DNA of 64,000 nucleotides from Aquisalimonas lutea. GTDB lineage: Bacteria > Pseudomonadota > Gammaproteobacteria > Nitrococcales > Aquisalimonadaceae. The stretch's first letter is position 1. The number at the start of each line of letters is the position of its first letter. This document shows, in pieces, positions 17,747-27,076 of the stretch. The stretch is from positions 264,103 through 328,102 of the forward strand of contig NZ_JAUFPK010000007.1 in assembly GCF_030409225.1 (NCBI RefSeq), given 5' to 3'. The notes under the pieces were generated by a model. The model saw only the letters and a list, made by a program, of their open reading frames with translations. It made no database searches and was not told where the DNA came from. Made by a program: the position numbers and the translations under genes.

Positions 17747-19827
17747 GGCTGATCCACCTGTCCATCGCCAGCATTGTCTTCTGTCTTGTCGGCCTCGTCG
17801 TGCTCGCGGTGGTCGCCGTGACGAGCATCCATCGGATGGAGACAAAAAACGCCGAGATCGCGGAACTGCTTGAACTGAGCAAGCGGATCGACGACATCTC
17901 TGCCGCCAGCGACAGCCTGCTGCTCTTTGGCGCCGATCCGGATTTGTGGGAGGCGTTCCAGGCCGACCTCCGCCGGATCCAGGAGCGCCTGGAGCGCTTC
18001 GACACGTCCTACCCCAATGCAGCACAGGGTGCCAGGCAAATCGCCCTTATCCACGAGGTGCTACGCTCAGCCGCAGCGAGTGATGCACAGCCGGCCTCCC
18101 CCGAAGGGAGCCGGTCCAGCCGTGCATTGTCGCCGCTGGACATCTCAGCGCGTAGCCGCATTATCATGAATCAGGTCGCAGGCCACGGTATCGCGCTCGA
18201 CCAATCCCTCGATCGCCTGGTCCGGAAGCGCCGCGAGGACATCGCCCAGGAGTCCCGCTGGATTACCGGGACGTTCGCTGGCTCCGCCCTGTTGTTTGGT
18301 GGCCTCTGCGTCGCCGCCTTTGGCCTGATCCATCACCGCCTCGGTGGGCCGGCACACTCGATCGCGCAAACCGTCAACCGGGTGCGAAGGGGCAACCCGA
18401 ACGCAAGAGCGCAGATACGGGGCACGGACGAAATGGCGATGCTGGCCGGCAGCATTAACGATTTGCTGGACGAGCAGCAGCAAGCGCAAGCACGCCTGGA
18501 CGAACAGCAGCAAAAGCTCAATCGGCTTGCCTATGACGACCAGCTCACAGGCCAGCTCTCCCGCAATGGGTTCATTCGAGCTGTCACCGAGCGATTGCAG
18601 ATGGAGGGCTGGCAACGTGCCACCACCATGGTCATGCTGGACATCGACGACCAATGGAACATCAACGACGCCCATGGCTACGCCTCCGGGGACGCCTTCC
18701 TCGTCCGGGTTGGCGAACGCCTCATGAGCGCCGCTGGCGAGAACGCCCTGGTCGGGCGTGTTGGCGGCGATGAGTTCGTCGTTTTCCTTCCTGCGAACGA
18801 CGAAACGTCTGCTAGCGAGATGCGATCGGCGTTGGGTGCGGCCTTTGATGCACCGTTTTCGCTGAGCGGCCTTTCCGTCGAAGCGAACGCCCATTTTGGA
18901 TACACCGAGCTCGGCGATCGACAGCGGGAGCCGGAGACAGTCCTGCGGGAGGCAGAACTCGCGCTGTTCCACGGACGCGAGAACGCCGGCGGCCAGTGGT
19001 TCGCCTATACGGAGAGCCTCTATGAGACAACGCGCCAGCGCATCGACATTGTCCAGGAGCTACGCAATGCGCTCGTCAACGACGAGTTCGAGCTTCACTT
19101 CCATCCGAAAGTCGTCCTAAAGACCGGGGAGGTGGCCGGCTGCGAAGCGCTCGTGCGCTGGCACCACCCCGAGCGCGGTTTGCAGTCACCGGCGGTCTTT
19201 GTCGAGATCGCCGAGCAAAGCCAGCTCATGATTCCCATCGGTGAATGGGTCCTGAACGAAGCTTGCCGGCACCTGCGGGAATGGCATGACGCGGGGTTCA
19301 ATGTGGGCCACATGGCCGTCAACGTCTCCCTCGTCCAGTTCCAGGTCGGTGACTTTACGCAGACCGTTCGCGACGCGCTTGAACGCCACCGACTCCCGCC
19401 CAACGCGCTCACGCTCGAGATTACGGAAAGTGTCTTCGCGCTCGAATCGGCCGAGCTTCTCAATCAACTGCGCGAGTTGCGCGAGCTGGGTGTGCGTTTG
19501 TCACTGGATGATTTCGGTACGGGTTATTCGTCCCTGATGTACTTGCAGAAATACCCGTTCGACGAAATCAAGATCGACAAGGGGTTTGTGCGCGACATGC
19601 TGGAGGATCGCTACAGCCACGCAATCGTGCGCATCGTGATGAACCTCGCCGAAACGCTTGAAGCCAGTGTCATCCCCGAGGGCGTGGAGACGAAGGCGAT
19701 GCAGGATGCTCTGATTGCTCTCGGATGCCATATCGGTCAGGGCTTCTACTACAGCGTCCCCTTGGAGAGCGAAGACTTCCGCTGGCTTCTGGACCACCGC
19801 TCGCCGCTTCCCTTGCCGCGCACATGA
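17743..19827 (+). CDS. Membrane GGDEF-EAL c-di-GMP signalling protein
   Basis: 694 residues, GTG start. N-terminal helix at about residues 5-27, periplasmic region about 28-172 (mostly helical), second helix about 174-196, HAMP-like segment about 197-250 with a Gln-rich linker, GGDEF about 260-420, EAL about 432-690. GGDEF is intact (GRVGGDEFVVF, 341-345), but the I-site RxxD is missing (ENAL at that place). EAL is intact (CEALVRWHHPE, 468-470; NVS; ITES; DDFGTGYSS; EGVET). Both activities are possible. The periplasmic part is the obvious docking site for the binding protein encoded directly upstream. Confidence 0.92.
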   Translation: MRLIHLSIASIVFCLVGLVVLAVVAVTSIHRMETKNAEIAELLELSKRIDDISAASDSLLLFGADPDLWEAFQADLRRIQERLERFDTSYPNAAQGARQIALIHEVLRSAAASDAQPASPEGSRSSRALSPLDISARSRIIMNQVAGHGIALDQSLDRLVRKRREDIAQESRWITGTFAGSALLFGGLCVAAFGLIHHRLGGPAHSIAQTVNRVRRGNPNARAQIRGTDEMAMLAGSINDLLDEQQQAQARLDEQQQKLNRLAYDDQLTGQLSRNGFIRAVTERLQMEGWQRATTMVMLDIDDQWNINDAHGYASGDAFLVRVGERLMSAAGENALVGRVGGDEFVVFLPANDETSASEMRSALGAAFDAPFSLSGLSVEANAHFGYTELGDRQREPETVLREAELALFHGRENAGGQWFAYTESLYETTRQRIDIVQELRNALVNDEFELHFHPKVVLKTGEVAGCEALVRWHHPERGLQSPAVFVEIAEQSQLMIPIGEWVLNEACRHLREWHDAGFNVGHMAVNVSLVQFQVGDFTQTVRDALERHRLPPNALTLEITESVFALESAELLNQLRELRELGVRLSLDDFGTGYSSLMYLQKYPFDEIKIDKGFVRDMLEDRYSHAIVRIVMNLAETLEASVIPEGVETKAMQDALIALGCHIGQGFYYSVPLESEDFRWLLDHRSPLPLPRT

Positions 19828-19884
19828 CACTGCACTGGATGGGGGCAAGCGATCTACACTTTGAAACATGCGACGGAATCGATC

Positions 19885-21615
19885 ATGACCACGCACACGT
19901 CGAGACTGATCAAGCAGCCGACACACATTGCCGGACTCGACGCACTCACCGTAGGCGGCCTTCCGGCGAGCGGGACCACCCTGGTTATCGGACAGCCATC
20001 GGCGGGCAAGACGGTTCTCGGACTGCAACTGCTCGCCGAAGCCCTTGACCAGCAAGAGGGTGGAATCTTTGTTTCCTTCGAAGAGTCTCAGGAGCAAATC
20101 CGCCGCAGCACCGAATCCTTCGCTTGGGGCGCTCACCTCACGAACGCCGACGAAGTCCGGTTCATTGATGCCCGCCCACCGATGGAGGCGACGGCGGCCG
20201 GTGCGTTTGATCTGGAGGGCTTGCTCGCTCTCATTGCTGCGCAAGCCGAACAAGGCCGCACCGCATGGGTCGTATTCGATGGCATCGATCAGCTCCTGCG
20301 CATGCAGCCGGATGAGCATACGGCGGCGATGCAGATTCGTCATCTCGACACGTGGTGCCGGGACAAAGGCCTCGCCGCCATCCTCACGGCAAAACAAACG
20401 TACGCCGGCCGAACCGAGGCCGCGTACCTTGAGGGCGTCGAGTTTCTGTTGTCCACGATCCTCGTTCTGTCCACTGAACTCGTGGGGCGCCGACTCAACC
20501 GGCGCTTCCGCATTGCGAAATACCGCGGCAGTGCCCACGAGACCGACGAAGTCGCCATGGTGCTCGACAACGATGGCATCCACTTGCCTTATTCGCCCCA
20601 CGGTGAAGGGATGCAGAGAGCGCAATCCATCCGCGTGGGCTCCGGGATCCCCCGTCTCGACAGCGTCCTCGGTGGGGGCGTCTACTGCGGCTCAAGTATC
20701 CTGATCTCGGGCCAACCCGGCACGGCAAAGACCACGCTTGCCGTGTGCTTTGCGCAGGCGGCAGCCCAGCGCGGCGAGCGTGTTCTGTACATCAGCTTCG
20801 ACGAGCTCGCTGACCGCATCGTGCGCAACGTCTCCTCCGTAGGAATCGACTTGCAGCCGCAACTCGACAAAGACCTACTGCACATCGAGTCGCGGGAGGC
20901 ATGGAGTGCCCTTGTCGAAGAGCACTACATTGCCATCGTCAACCTGCTCGATCAGCTCAACCCGGCGTGCGTCGTCATCGACCCCGTGTCCGCCTTGCTG
21001 AAAGCCAACAGCGCCGAGAGCGCATTTGATACCACGGAACGCCTGATCGCCCTGTTTCGCAGGCGAGGGATCACAACGATCCTGACATCCCTATCTGAGC
21101 AAGGTGACGTCGACAACGAATCTACGCTGAGTCACGTCTCGACGCTAGCGGATACCTGGATCACGCTTGACTATCGCATTCACGGCGGTGAGCGAAACCG
21201 TGCCTTGTCGGTTGTGAAATCCCGCGGCTCGGCGCACTCCAACCAGGTCCGGGAGCTGTTGCTCTCGGACGCCGGGCCGGATCTTGCCGATGTCTACGAG
21301 TATGGATCCCAGGTGCTTATGGGGACCGCCCGAGTCCAAAAAGAAAGCGAAGAGGCAGCCAAGAGCCGGGCTCAAAGTAACGAAAGGGACCACCGTCGCC
21401 GCACCCTGCAGCGGGAGTTGGAGGCGGCCCGTCTTCGTCGTCAAGACGCCGAGAACGAAGCCCAGCGCTACCAGGACGAACTCGACCGGGAAGAGCGCGA
21501 GGCCAGAGAAGCGCAACAGGAAAGCGATACGCATCAGGGCAGCGTCATTCGGCGACGCGACCCAAGCGATCAAGCCCGACCCTCGCCAGACCGCTGGCAG
21601 GACGGGGAGAGCTAA
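19885..21615 (+). CDS. kaiC: KaiC-like double-domain ATPase
   Basis: RecA-fold clock-type ATPase/kinase of 576 residues from the ATG at 19885 (a TTG at 19861 is the alternative). CI has Walker A GQPSAGKT (36-43), catalytic pair FVSFEES (66-67) and Walker B WVVFDGID. CII has GQPGTAKT (276-283), with YISFDEL where the first Glu is Asp, and Walker B CVVIDP. The autophosphorylation pair is kept: HVSTLADTW, Ser419-Thr420, equivalent to cyanobacterial S431/T432. Instead of an A-loop it ends in an about 80-residue charged coiled coil (RDHRRRTLQRELEAARLRRQ). No kaiA is near; kaiB follows 5 bp later. Confidence 0.93.
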   Translation: MTTHTSRLIKQPTHIAGLDALTVGGLPASGTTLVIGQPSAGKTVLGLQLLAEALDQQEGGIFVSFEESQEQIRRSTESFAWGAHLTNADEVRFIDARPPMEATAAGAFDLEGLLALIAAQAEQGRTAWVVFDGIDQLLRMQPDEHTAAMQIRHLDTWCRDKGLAAILTAKQTYAGRTEAAYLEGVEFLLSTILVLSTELVGRRLNRRFRIAKYRGSAHETDEVAMVLDNDGIHLPYSPHGEGMQRAQSIRVGSGIPRLDSVLGGGVYCGSSILISGQPGTAKTTLAVCFAQAAAQRGERVLYISFDELADRIVRNVSSVGIDLQPQLDKDLLHIESREAWSALVEEHYIAIVNLLDQLNPACVVIDPVSALLKANSAESAFDTTERLIALFRRRGITTILTSLSEQGDVDNESTLSHVSTLADTWITLDYRIHGGERNRALSVVKSRGSAHSNQVRELLLSDAGPDLADVYEYGSQVLMGTARVQKESEEAAKSRAQSNERDHRRRTLQRELEAARLRRQDAENEAQRYQDELDREEREAREAQQESDTHQGSVIRRRDPSDQARPSPDRWQDGES

Positions 21616-21620
21616 GCATA

Positions 21621-21914
21621 ATGTCCCAGGTTCAGAGCGCAAACACGACACTCACGCTACTCGTTGCCGGGCACGCGCCGCGCTCCGAGCGCGCCCGCGC
21701 TCATCTCCACGCGATACTTCGCGAAATCGGTCGCGACGTCGAATCCGTACGCGAGATCGATCTACTGCAGGAGCCGCTACTCACCATCGAGTACGGGATC
21801 TTCGCCACACCCGCCCTGATCCGTGAAGATGCTGCGGGCTCGCGGACCATTCTGTATGGCGAGCTGTCGGATACTACGGGCCTGCGCCGCTTTCTCCTCG
21901 ACAGCGATGGGTAA
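21621..21914 (+). CDS. kaiB: KaiB-like protein
   Basis: 97 residues with the KaiB thioredoxin-like pattern: TLTLLVAGHAPRSERARAHL, then VREIDLLQEPLLTIEYGIFA-TP-ALI, then ILYGELSDTTGLRRFLL. KaiB binds phosphorylated KaiC CI rings in known systems. It starts 5 bp after kaiC, with AGAGCTAAG as a weak ribosome-binding site, so the two are co-transcribed. Non-cyanobacterial KaiBC pairs without KaiA have been tied to stress resistance and fitness in other bacteria. Here the neighbours are c-di-GMP enzymes. Confidence 0.9.
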   Translation: MSQVQSANTTLTLLVAGHAPRSERARAHLHAILREIGRDVESVREIDLLQEPLLTIEYGIFATPALIREDAAGSRTILYGELSDTTGLRRFLLDSDG

Positions 21915-22388
21915 GCCTCCATATGGGGAACCCTGCGCAACTACAATGCCTCCGGCGCCCCGACCATTCGCTGTGTGGGCGAAGGCGGTAATGTCGCCAG
22001 CCGTTGCGGGCTCGCCGAGCCGCATCCAGCGATCACGCTCGTCTCGTTGACATTTGCCGCCTATTCCTTCGTTCCATTGACACCGACGTACAACCAACTT
22101 AACCAGCCAACGGCGCTAGTGGTTGGTCCCTCACCACACGCCGTCAAGAATGCGACCGGCTCTATATCGGCATACGGACACCGGCTCCGTGGGGTTCTGT
22201 GACGCATCCCCATATCGCTCGCCGACTTCTGCGAGGCGCATCACGTCACGTATCGAACCGTATCCGTAACATTGTGATGTTTTGAAGTCCGATTTCGTCT
22301 AAGAGGGCAAATTGCGCATCACCCGGATTACAGTAACGACCCTAACAATCTTCACGACGGTCGCGCCCGCATCAAGTGAGTACCCACA
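21915..22388. other. Intergenic region upstream of a diguanylate cyclase gene
   Basis: 474 bp. Short frames here lack homology that I can recognise. AT content rises towards 22260-22380, where the promoter of the following gene is likely, but I cannot assign boxes. I searched this region by eye for a c-di-GMP riboswitch and saw none. Confidence 0.35.
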
Positions 22389-23465
22389 GTGAACAATCGT
22401 AGTCGACAACAGACCGAGTTCAGTCCGATTTCACGCCTATGCCAATGGCTACGACGGCAATTCATCCACAACGATCAACGCACATCGTTGGTAAGCGTTT
22501 TTCTTACGGCTTTGGGTGCCGTCGCCTTGGTTTTCGGCGTATCCAATCTCCTCTATTTTGATCTTTATCTGCTCGGACTCATTGAACTCGCTTTCTTTGC
22601 AGGCATTGTTGCCGGTTTAATCGATCTTCGTCGCAACAAGGCAATCAATCGTGTCTCCTGGTTGGCTGTGATCGCTTTTGGCGGAATTTCCCTGATTTTC
22701 TATGGGCTCATTCAGGGGGCATATGACGCGTCGGTCTGGCTGTTGTGGTTTCCCTTTGTCGCCTTCTCTCTCCTCGGGACGCGACGTGGGCTCAGCGCTG
22801 TAGCCGTTTATGGCCTGATCGTCATCGGCATCATTCTCGTCAACTTTTGCCAGTGGCCATCGATTAGCGACGTCGAGACTATATCGAACATCCTCGGCGC
22901 CATGACAGCCATCATCTGGATGACGTTCTATCAGGCGCGTATTACGGAGCGAGCCTACCATCGCATCTCGGAACTCGCGCACACCGACGTACTGACTGGT
23001 ATCTCGAACCGGCGATCATTTGTCCAGCAGTTCGACACAGCCCGAGCAGCGCGAGCAACACGTCACCGGCGAGGCGCCTTGCTGTTGGCGGACATCGACA
23101 ACTTCAAGGAGATTAACGACACCCACGGCCATGCAGCAGGTGACGCGGTAATCAAGGAAGTAGGTGATCGGATAGCCACTGCGGTCCGGCAGGACGACAT
23201 TGTCGGACGACTTGGGGGCGAAGAGTTTGGTGTGCTCCTAATGGACTGCGACGTTGACGAAGCCGTTGCGCGGGCGGACGAACTCCGAATCCGTATCGCG
23301 GGCGAGTCTATTGCAGATGAGTTCCAAGTTACCGTCAGCATTGGCGTTGCTTCGATCAACGGATCTTGCGATGAATTTGCGGCAGTGTTCGCCGCAGCCG
23401 ATGAGGGCCTGTACAAAGCGAAGGCGGCTGGGCGGAATCGAACGGTATTCGCTAGTTCTCGATAA
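22389..23465 (+). CDS. Multi-pass membrane diguanylate cyclase
   Basis: 358 residues with a GTG start. Six hydrophobic segments lie between about residues 33 and 185, forming an uncharacterised membrane sensor. The GGDEF domain (about 196-356) has the active-site variant RLGGEEF (276-280), conserved DIDNFKEINDTHGHAAGD, and an RxxD inhibitory site (RQDD, 267-270), so it should be an active, product-inhibited cyclase. Codon use and base composition are less GC-rich than in the preceding genes, hinting at a separate origin. Confidence 0.9.
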   Translation: MNNRSRQQTEFSPISRLCQWLRRQFIHNDQRTSLVSVFLTALGAVALVFGVSNLLYFDLYLLGLIELAFFAGIVAGLIDLRRNKAINRVSWLAVIAFGGISLIFYGLIQGAYDASVWLLWFPFVAFSLLGTRRGLSAVAVYGLIVIGIILVNFCQWPSISDVETISNILGAMTAIIWMTFYQARITERAYHRISELAHTDVLTGISNRRSFVQQFDTARAARATRHRRGALLLADIDNFKEINDTHGHAAGDAVIKEVGDRIATAVRQDDIVGRLGGEEFGVLLMDCDVDEAVARADELRIRIAGESIADEFQVTVSIGVASINGSCDEFAAVFAAADEGLYKAKAAGRNRTVFASSR

Positions 23466-23698
23466 GCTCGGATATGACGCGAAGTAGTCTGAACGGCGTA
23501 CGAATTGACTGTACATAACCCAATAGCGATTCCAATAGCGGAAATCGATGGCGACCAGTTGACTGTCTTTTATGGCTCGCACATCGCCGTCCAGTATTGC
23601 AATCGTAGACAACGTGGAACCCCGCTACCGATCACGAAGCGCCGGATCCGTCGGCGAGGAGGGGGTATTCGCAGGCGCAGCGGCCCCGCTCCAGGACA

Positions 23699-24583
23699 TC
23701 AAAGAGGTTGGCCCTCCGGCTTGATTTGCTCGGCTAGGCGAAGGAGGCGTTGTGCGCGCAGGAAATGCGGTTTGTCGATCATTCGGCCGTCCAATGTGGC
23801 AACGCCGCTTCCATCTTCCCGGAGTGCCAGAATGCGACGCGCCCAGTCGAGTTCTTCTTCGGTGGGGGTAAATCCACTGTTGATGATGTCGATCTGATTG
23901 GGGTGGATTGCTGCTTTCGCCTGGAAGCCCATGTTGCGGGCAACTTCAACCTCGGTGGCGAGGCCTTCCGAGTCGTCGAGGCTCGTGTACACGGCGTCTA
24001 TGGGCGTGGCGTCCACGGCGGCAGCAGCATAGAGACACAGATCCCGGCTTAGCGTGAATGGGGGTGCGTAACCACCGGTCGCATCTCGCGTGCGAGAGGA
24101 GCCAAGCTCCGCTGATAGGTCCTCTGCGCCCCAGAGGAGCCCGAAGAGCCTTGGATGGCTGAGTCCGCCTCCGGACAGCGCGAGCACGGCGGCAGGCGTC
24201 TCGGTAGCGATGGCGAGCAGGCGGATCGAGCCGATGGGCAAGCCCTCGCGTGCCTCCAGGGCGGATAGGTAGTGCCCGATCGTGTCCACCTGCTCCTGCG
24301 ATTCGCATTTCGGAATAACGATCCCGTAGGGCGCTCCTGCCACCACGGCCGCAAGGTCCTGCAGGAGCAACTCCGACCCGGGCGGGTTCACCCGGACGAA
24401 GCACAGGGGCTGCGAGGCCTGGCGGGCGCGCAAGTATTCACTGGTCGTTTTGCGCGCCTCGGCCTTGTTTTCAAGCGCAACGGAATCTTCCAGGTCAACG
24501 ATAACGGCGTCGGCCCGGGACTGCGCCGCCTTGGTGATCTTGCGCTCACTGTCCCCGGGTGCGAAGAGTAGCGAGCGAATCAT
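23699..24583 (-). CDS. CitE-like CoA-ester lyase
   Basis: 294-residue HpcH/HpaI-fold lyase cleaving beta-hydroxyacyl-CoA esters. It begins MIRSLLFAPGDSERKI and shows DAVIVDLEDSVALENK (Arg/Asp/Glu active-site elements), FVRVNP, IVIPKCES, LLAIATETPAAVL (Glu metal ligand), LLWGAEDLSAELG (Asp ligand) and KAAIHPNQI. Last in a tetR-accD-accA-maoC-citE operon, overlapping maoC by 4 bp. The mycobacterial homologue in the same gene set (Rv2498c) is a stereospecific beta-hydroxyacyl-CoA lyase; by context this one could split (R)-HMG-CoA to acetyl-CoA and acetoacetate. Confidence 0.88.
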   Translation of the reverse strand: MIRSLLFAPGDSERKITKAAQSRADAVIVDLEDSVALENKAEARKTTSEYLRARQASQPLCFVRVNPPGSELLLQDLAAVVAGAPYGIVIPKCESQEQVDTIGHYLSALEAREGLPIGSIRLLAIATETPAAVLALSGGGLSHPRLFGLLWGAEDLSAELGSSRTRDATGGYAPPFTLSRDLCLYAAAAVDATPIDAVYTSLDDSEGLATEVEVARNMGFQAKAAIHPNQIDIINSGFTPTEEELDWARRILALREDGSGVATLDGRMIDKPHFLRAQRLLRLAEQIKPEGQPL

Positions 24584-25044
24584 CCCGCCTCCTCCTTATC
24601 CATCCGGCGCATCAGCGCGGCCCGCTTGCAGATGGCGACTTCGTCTCCATTCTGGTTGTACGCCGAGTGGAGGAAGGACACGATGCCGGCGTCCGGCCGT
24701 GAATTACTCGTGCGCATGTCCTCAACGGTGGTGCGCACCTTGAGGGTGTCACCTTGGAAGACCGGTTTCGGGAAGCGCACGTCGGACATGCCCAGGTTGG
24801 CGATGGTCGTCCCGAGCGTCGTGTCGTTTACGGACATGCCGATCATCAGCCCGAGGGTGAAGAGGCTATTGACAAGGGGTCGATGGAACTCCGTTGTCGC
24901 GGCGAAGTGTGCGTCGAGATGGAGCGGCTGGGGATTCATGGTCATTGTGCTGAACATGACGTTGTCCGCTTCCGTCACGGTCCGGGACCATTCATGGTCG
25001 AACACCATCCCGACTTCAAACTGCTCGTAGCGTAATCCGGCCAT
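24580..25044 (-). CDS. MaoC-like hotdog-fold enoyl-CoA hydratase
   Basis: 154 residues from the ATG at 25044. The catalytic Asp/His region is NPQPLHLDAHFAATTEFHRP with LVNSLFTLG following, as in (R)-specific hydratases and mesaconyl-CoA hydratase types. By context it hydrates the unsaturated carboxylated acyl-CoA made by the carboxylase next door, providing the substrate of the CitE-like lyase (ATGA overlap). An in-frame extension to 25419 overlaps accA and has no domain character. Confidence 0.87.
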   Translation of the reverse strand: MAGLRYEQFEVGMVFDHEWSRTVTEADNVMFSTMTMNPQPLHLDAHFAATTEFHRPLVNSLFTLGLMIGMSVNDTTLGTTIANLGMSDVRFPKPVFQGDTLKVRTTVEDMRTSNSRPDAGIVSFLHSAYNQNGDEVAICKRAALMRRMDKEEAG

Positions 25045-25073
25045 TGAACCCTCCCGGGATTTGCCGATCGCGA

Positions 25074-27059
25074 TCAACTCGCTTCCGTGAAAGATGGCTC
25101 GATTTCCACGAGCAGCGCATGGGCACCGACGGTATCGCCAGAGGCGCAGTGGATCGTCTTGACCGTGCCCTCCTGCGGTGCCTTGAGTTCGAACACGAGT
25201 TTCATGGCATCCATGGCGACGATGGGCTCGCCCTTGCTGACGGTCTGCCCAACCTCGACGTGGACGTCGGTGACCAGGCCCGGAATGGACGAAGTGACGT
25301 CCGAGGCGGATGCGGTCTCGTGGCGTGCGGCACTGGCCATGGCCTCGACCCAGGATCGGACCGTAAAGGTCATGGTGCGCCCTTGCTTGATCAGATAGAC
25401 GCGGTCGCCGTCGACCCACCAGTCGATCTCACCGGCGGCGTTCCGCTGTAGGGGAATTCGTAGGTCCGTTGGGCGGTCGTCAACGCGGCCGGTCAACACG
25501 TCGTTCTCGAGCACCAGATCAACGGCGACCGGGTCGCCATCGGTTGGCCGAACCTCGTATCGGGAGCGACCGGCGCGTGCGGGAACGGCGGCGACGCGGA
25601 ATCCGGCAAGGCGACGCCACGGGCCGACGCCGGACTGGCGCCGATAGCCCTCCAGAGCTACGGCCGCCGCGGCGGCAACGGCGGCGCGGTCATCCGGTGG
25701 TTCCGGTTGCCACCCCTCGGGGAATGCCTCGCTGATGAAACGGGTCGTCAGCACGCCGTCGCTGAACGACGGGTGACGCAGAATATCCCGAAGGAAGGCC
25801 TGATTCGTGTCGACGCCGAGGATCTGCAGGTGCTCCATGGCGCGGGTGAGCCGTCGAGTGGCCACGGCCCGGCTGGAGCCGTGCGCGATCACCTTGGCCA
25901 GCATGGAATCGTAGTACGGCGTGACCTCGGATTGCTCCCCAACACCAGAGTCAGTGCGTACGCCTTCAAGCTGCGGCTCCCGATATCGCGCGATCAGCCC
26001 GAGATTCGGACGGTAGTCGGCGGACGGGTCTTCAGCGTTCACCCGCGCCTCGATGGCCGAGCCGTTCACCCGGATGGCGTCCTGCGTGAGCCCGAGGGGC
26101 TCGCCGGACGCGACCTGCAACTGGAGCTCAACAAGGTCGAACCCCGTCACCAGCTCGGTCACCGGGTGCTCGACCTGGAGGCGGGTGTTCATCTCGAGGA
26201 AGTACGGCTCGGTATCACCGGCATCGAGGATGAACTCCACGGTGCCGAGCGAGTCGTAGCCGATTGCCTCGGCAAGGCGTACGGCCCGGTCAAGGAGCTT
26301 CTCGCGTACGCTGTCATCGAGATTGGCCGCAGGTGCTTCTTCGACGACTTTCTGGTAGTTGCGCTGAATCGAGCAGTCCCGTTCGAAGAAGTGCACGACA
26401 TTCCCGTGGTGATCACCGGCGATCTGCACCTCCAGATGCCGAGGGTGCTCGATGTACTTCTCAAGGAGGACGCGCTCGTCGCCGAAGGCCGCTTTCGCTT
26501 CTCTCTTGGCAAAGTCCAGCGCGTCGGCGAAGGCGGCCGCGTCCTCGACGAGGCGCATGCCTTTACCGCCGCCACCGGCGCTCGCCTTGATCAGCACCGG
26601 GAAGCCGATGCGCTGCGCTTCCCGCTGGAGACGCTCAGCCGACTGATCTTCGCCATAATAGCCGGGCACACCTGCCACGCCGGCCTCCTCGGCGATGGCC
26701 TTGGACTCGATCTTGGAGCCCATGGCCTGAATGCAGGACGCTGATGGGCCGATCCATGTCACGCCGTTCTGCGCGCAGCGTTGCGCGAGCTGATCATTCT
26801 CCGAGAGAAAGCCGTATCCGGGGTGGATCCCTGCCGCCCCGTGGGCAAGGCAGGCGTCCATGATGGTGTCAGCCCGAAGGTAACTCTCGGCAGCCGGTGA
26901 GGGGCCGATACAATGACTTTCGTCGGCCATTCGAACGTGCCTGGCATCGGCGTCGGCTTCGGCGAAAACGGCAACGGTGCGGATGCCGAAGCGTTGGCAG
27001 GTACGTATGATGCGGCAGGCAATTTCACCGCGGTTGGCAATAAGGACCGATTCGAGCAC
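25074..27059 (-). CDS. Acyl-CoA carboxylase alpha subunit (biotin carboxylase + biotin carrier)
   Basis: 661 residues from a GTG at 27059 (VLESVLIANRGEIACRIIRT). The biotin carboxylase domain has the ATP-grasp loop KASAGGGGKGMR, LEMNTRLQVEHPVTE and EARVNAEDP. The C-terminal carrier has the biotinylated Lys in VAMDAMKLVFELKAP (AMKL rather than AMKM). Organisation and length match methylcrotonyl/propionyl-CoA carboxylase alpha chains. It starts 17 bp after the beta-subunit gene. With a leucine-type context, 3-methylcrotonyl-CoA is the most likely substrate, but specificity cannot be read from the sequence. Confidence 0.93.
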   Translation of the reverse strand: MLESVLIANRGEIACRIIRTCQRFGIRTVAVFAEADADARHVRMADESHCIGPSPAAESYLRADTIMDACLAHGAAGIHPGYGFLSENDQLAQRCAQNGVTWIGPSASCIQAMGSKIESKAIAEEAGVAGVPGYYGEDQSAERLQREAQRIGFPVLIKASAGGGGKGMRLVEDAAAFADALDFAKREAKAAFGDERVLLEKYIEHPRHLEVQIAGDHHGNVVHFFERDCSIQRNYQKVVEEAPAANLDDSVREKLLDRAVRLAEAIGYDSLGTVEFILDAGDTEPYFLEMNTRLQVEHPVTELVTGFDLVELQLQVASGEPLGLTQDAIRVNGSAIEARVNAEDPSADYRPNLGLIARYREPQLEGVRTDSGVGEQSEVTPYYDSMLAKVIAHGSSRAVATRRLTRAMEHLQILGVDTNQAFLRDILRHPSFSDGVLTTRFISEAFPEGWQPEPPDDRAAVAAAAAVALEGYRRQSGVGPWRRLAGFRVAAVPARAGRSRYEVRPTDGDPVAVDLVLENDVLTGRVDDRPTDLRIPLQRNAAGEIDWWVDGDRVYLIKQGRTMTFTVRSWVEAMASAARHETASASDVTSSIPGLVTDVHVEVGQTVSKGEPIVAMDAMKLVFELKAPQEGTVKTIHCASGDTVGAHALLVEIEPSFTEAS

Positions 27060-27076
27060 AGGTCTCTCCCAGGCCG

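Noticed and set aside
21915..22388. c-di-GMP riboswitch upstream of the membrane cyclase
   Set aside because: I looked for a GEMM-like two-helix core and found no matching conserved blocks.
25707..26744. 345-codon plus-strand frame opposite the biotin carboxylase
   Set aside because: Shadow of the conserved carboxylase gene.
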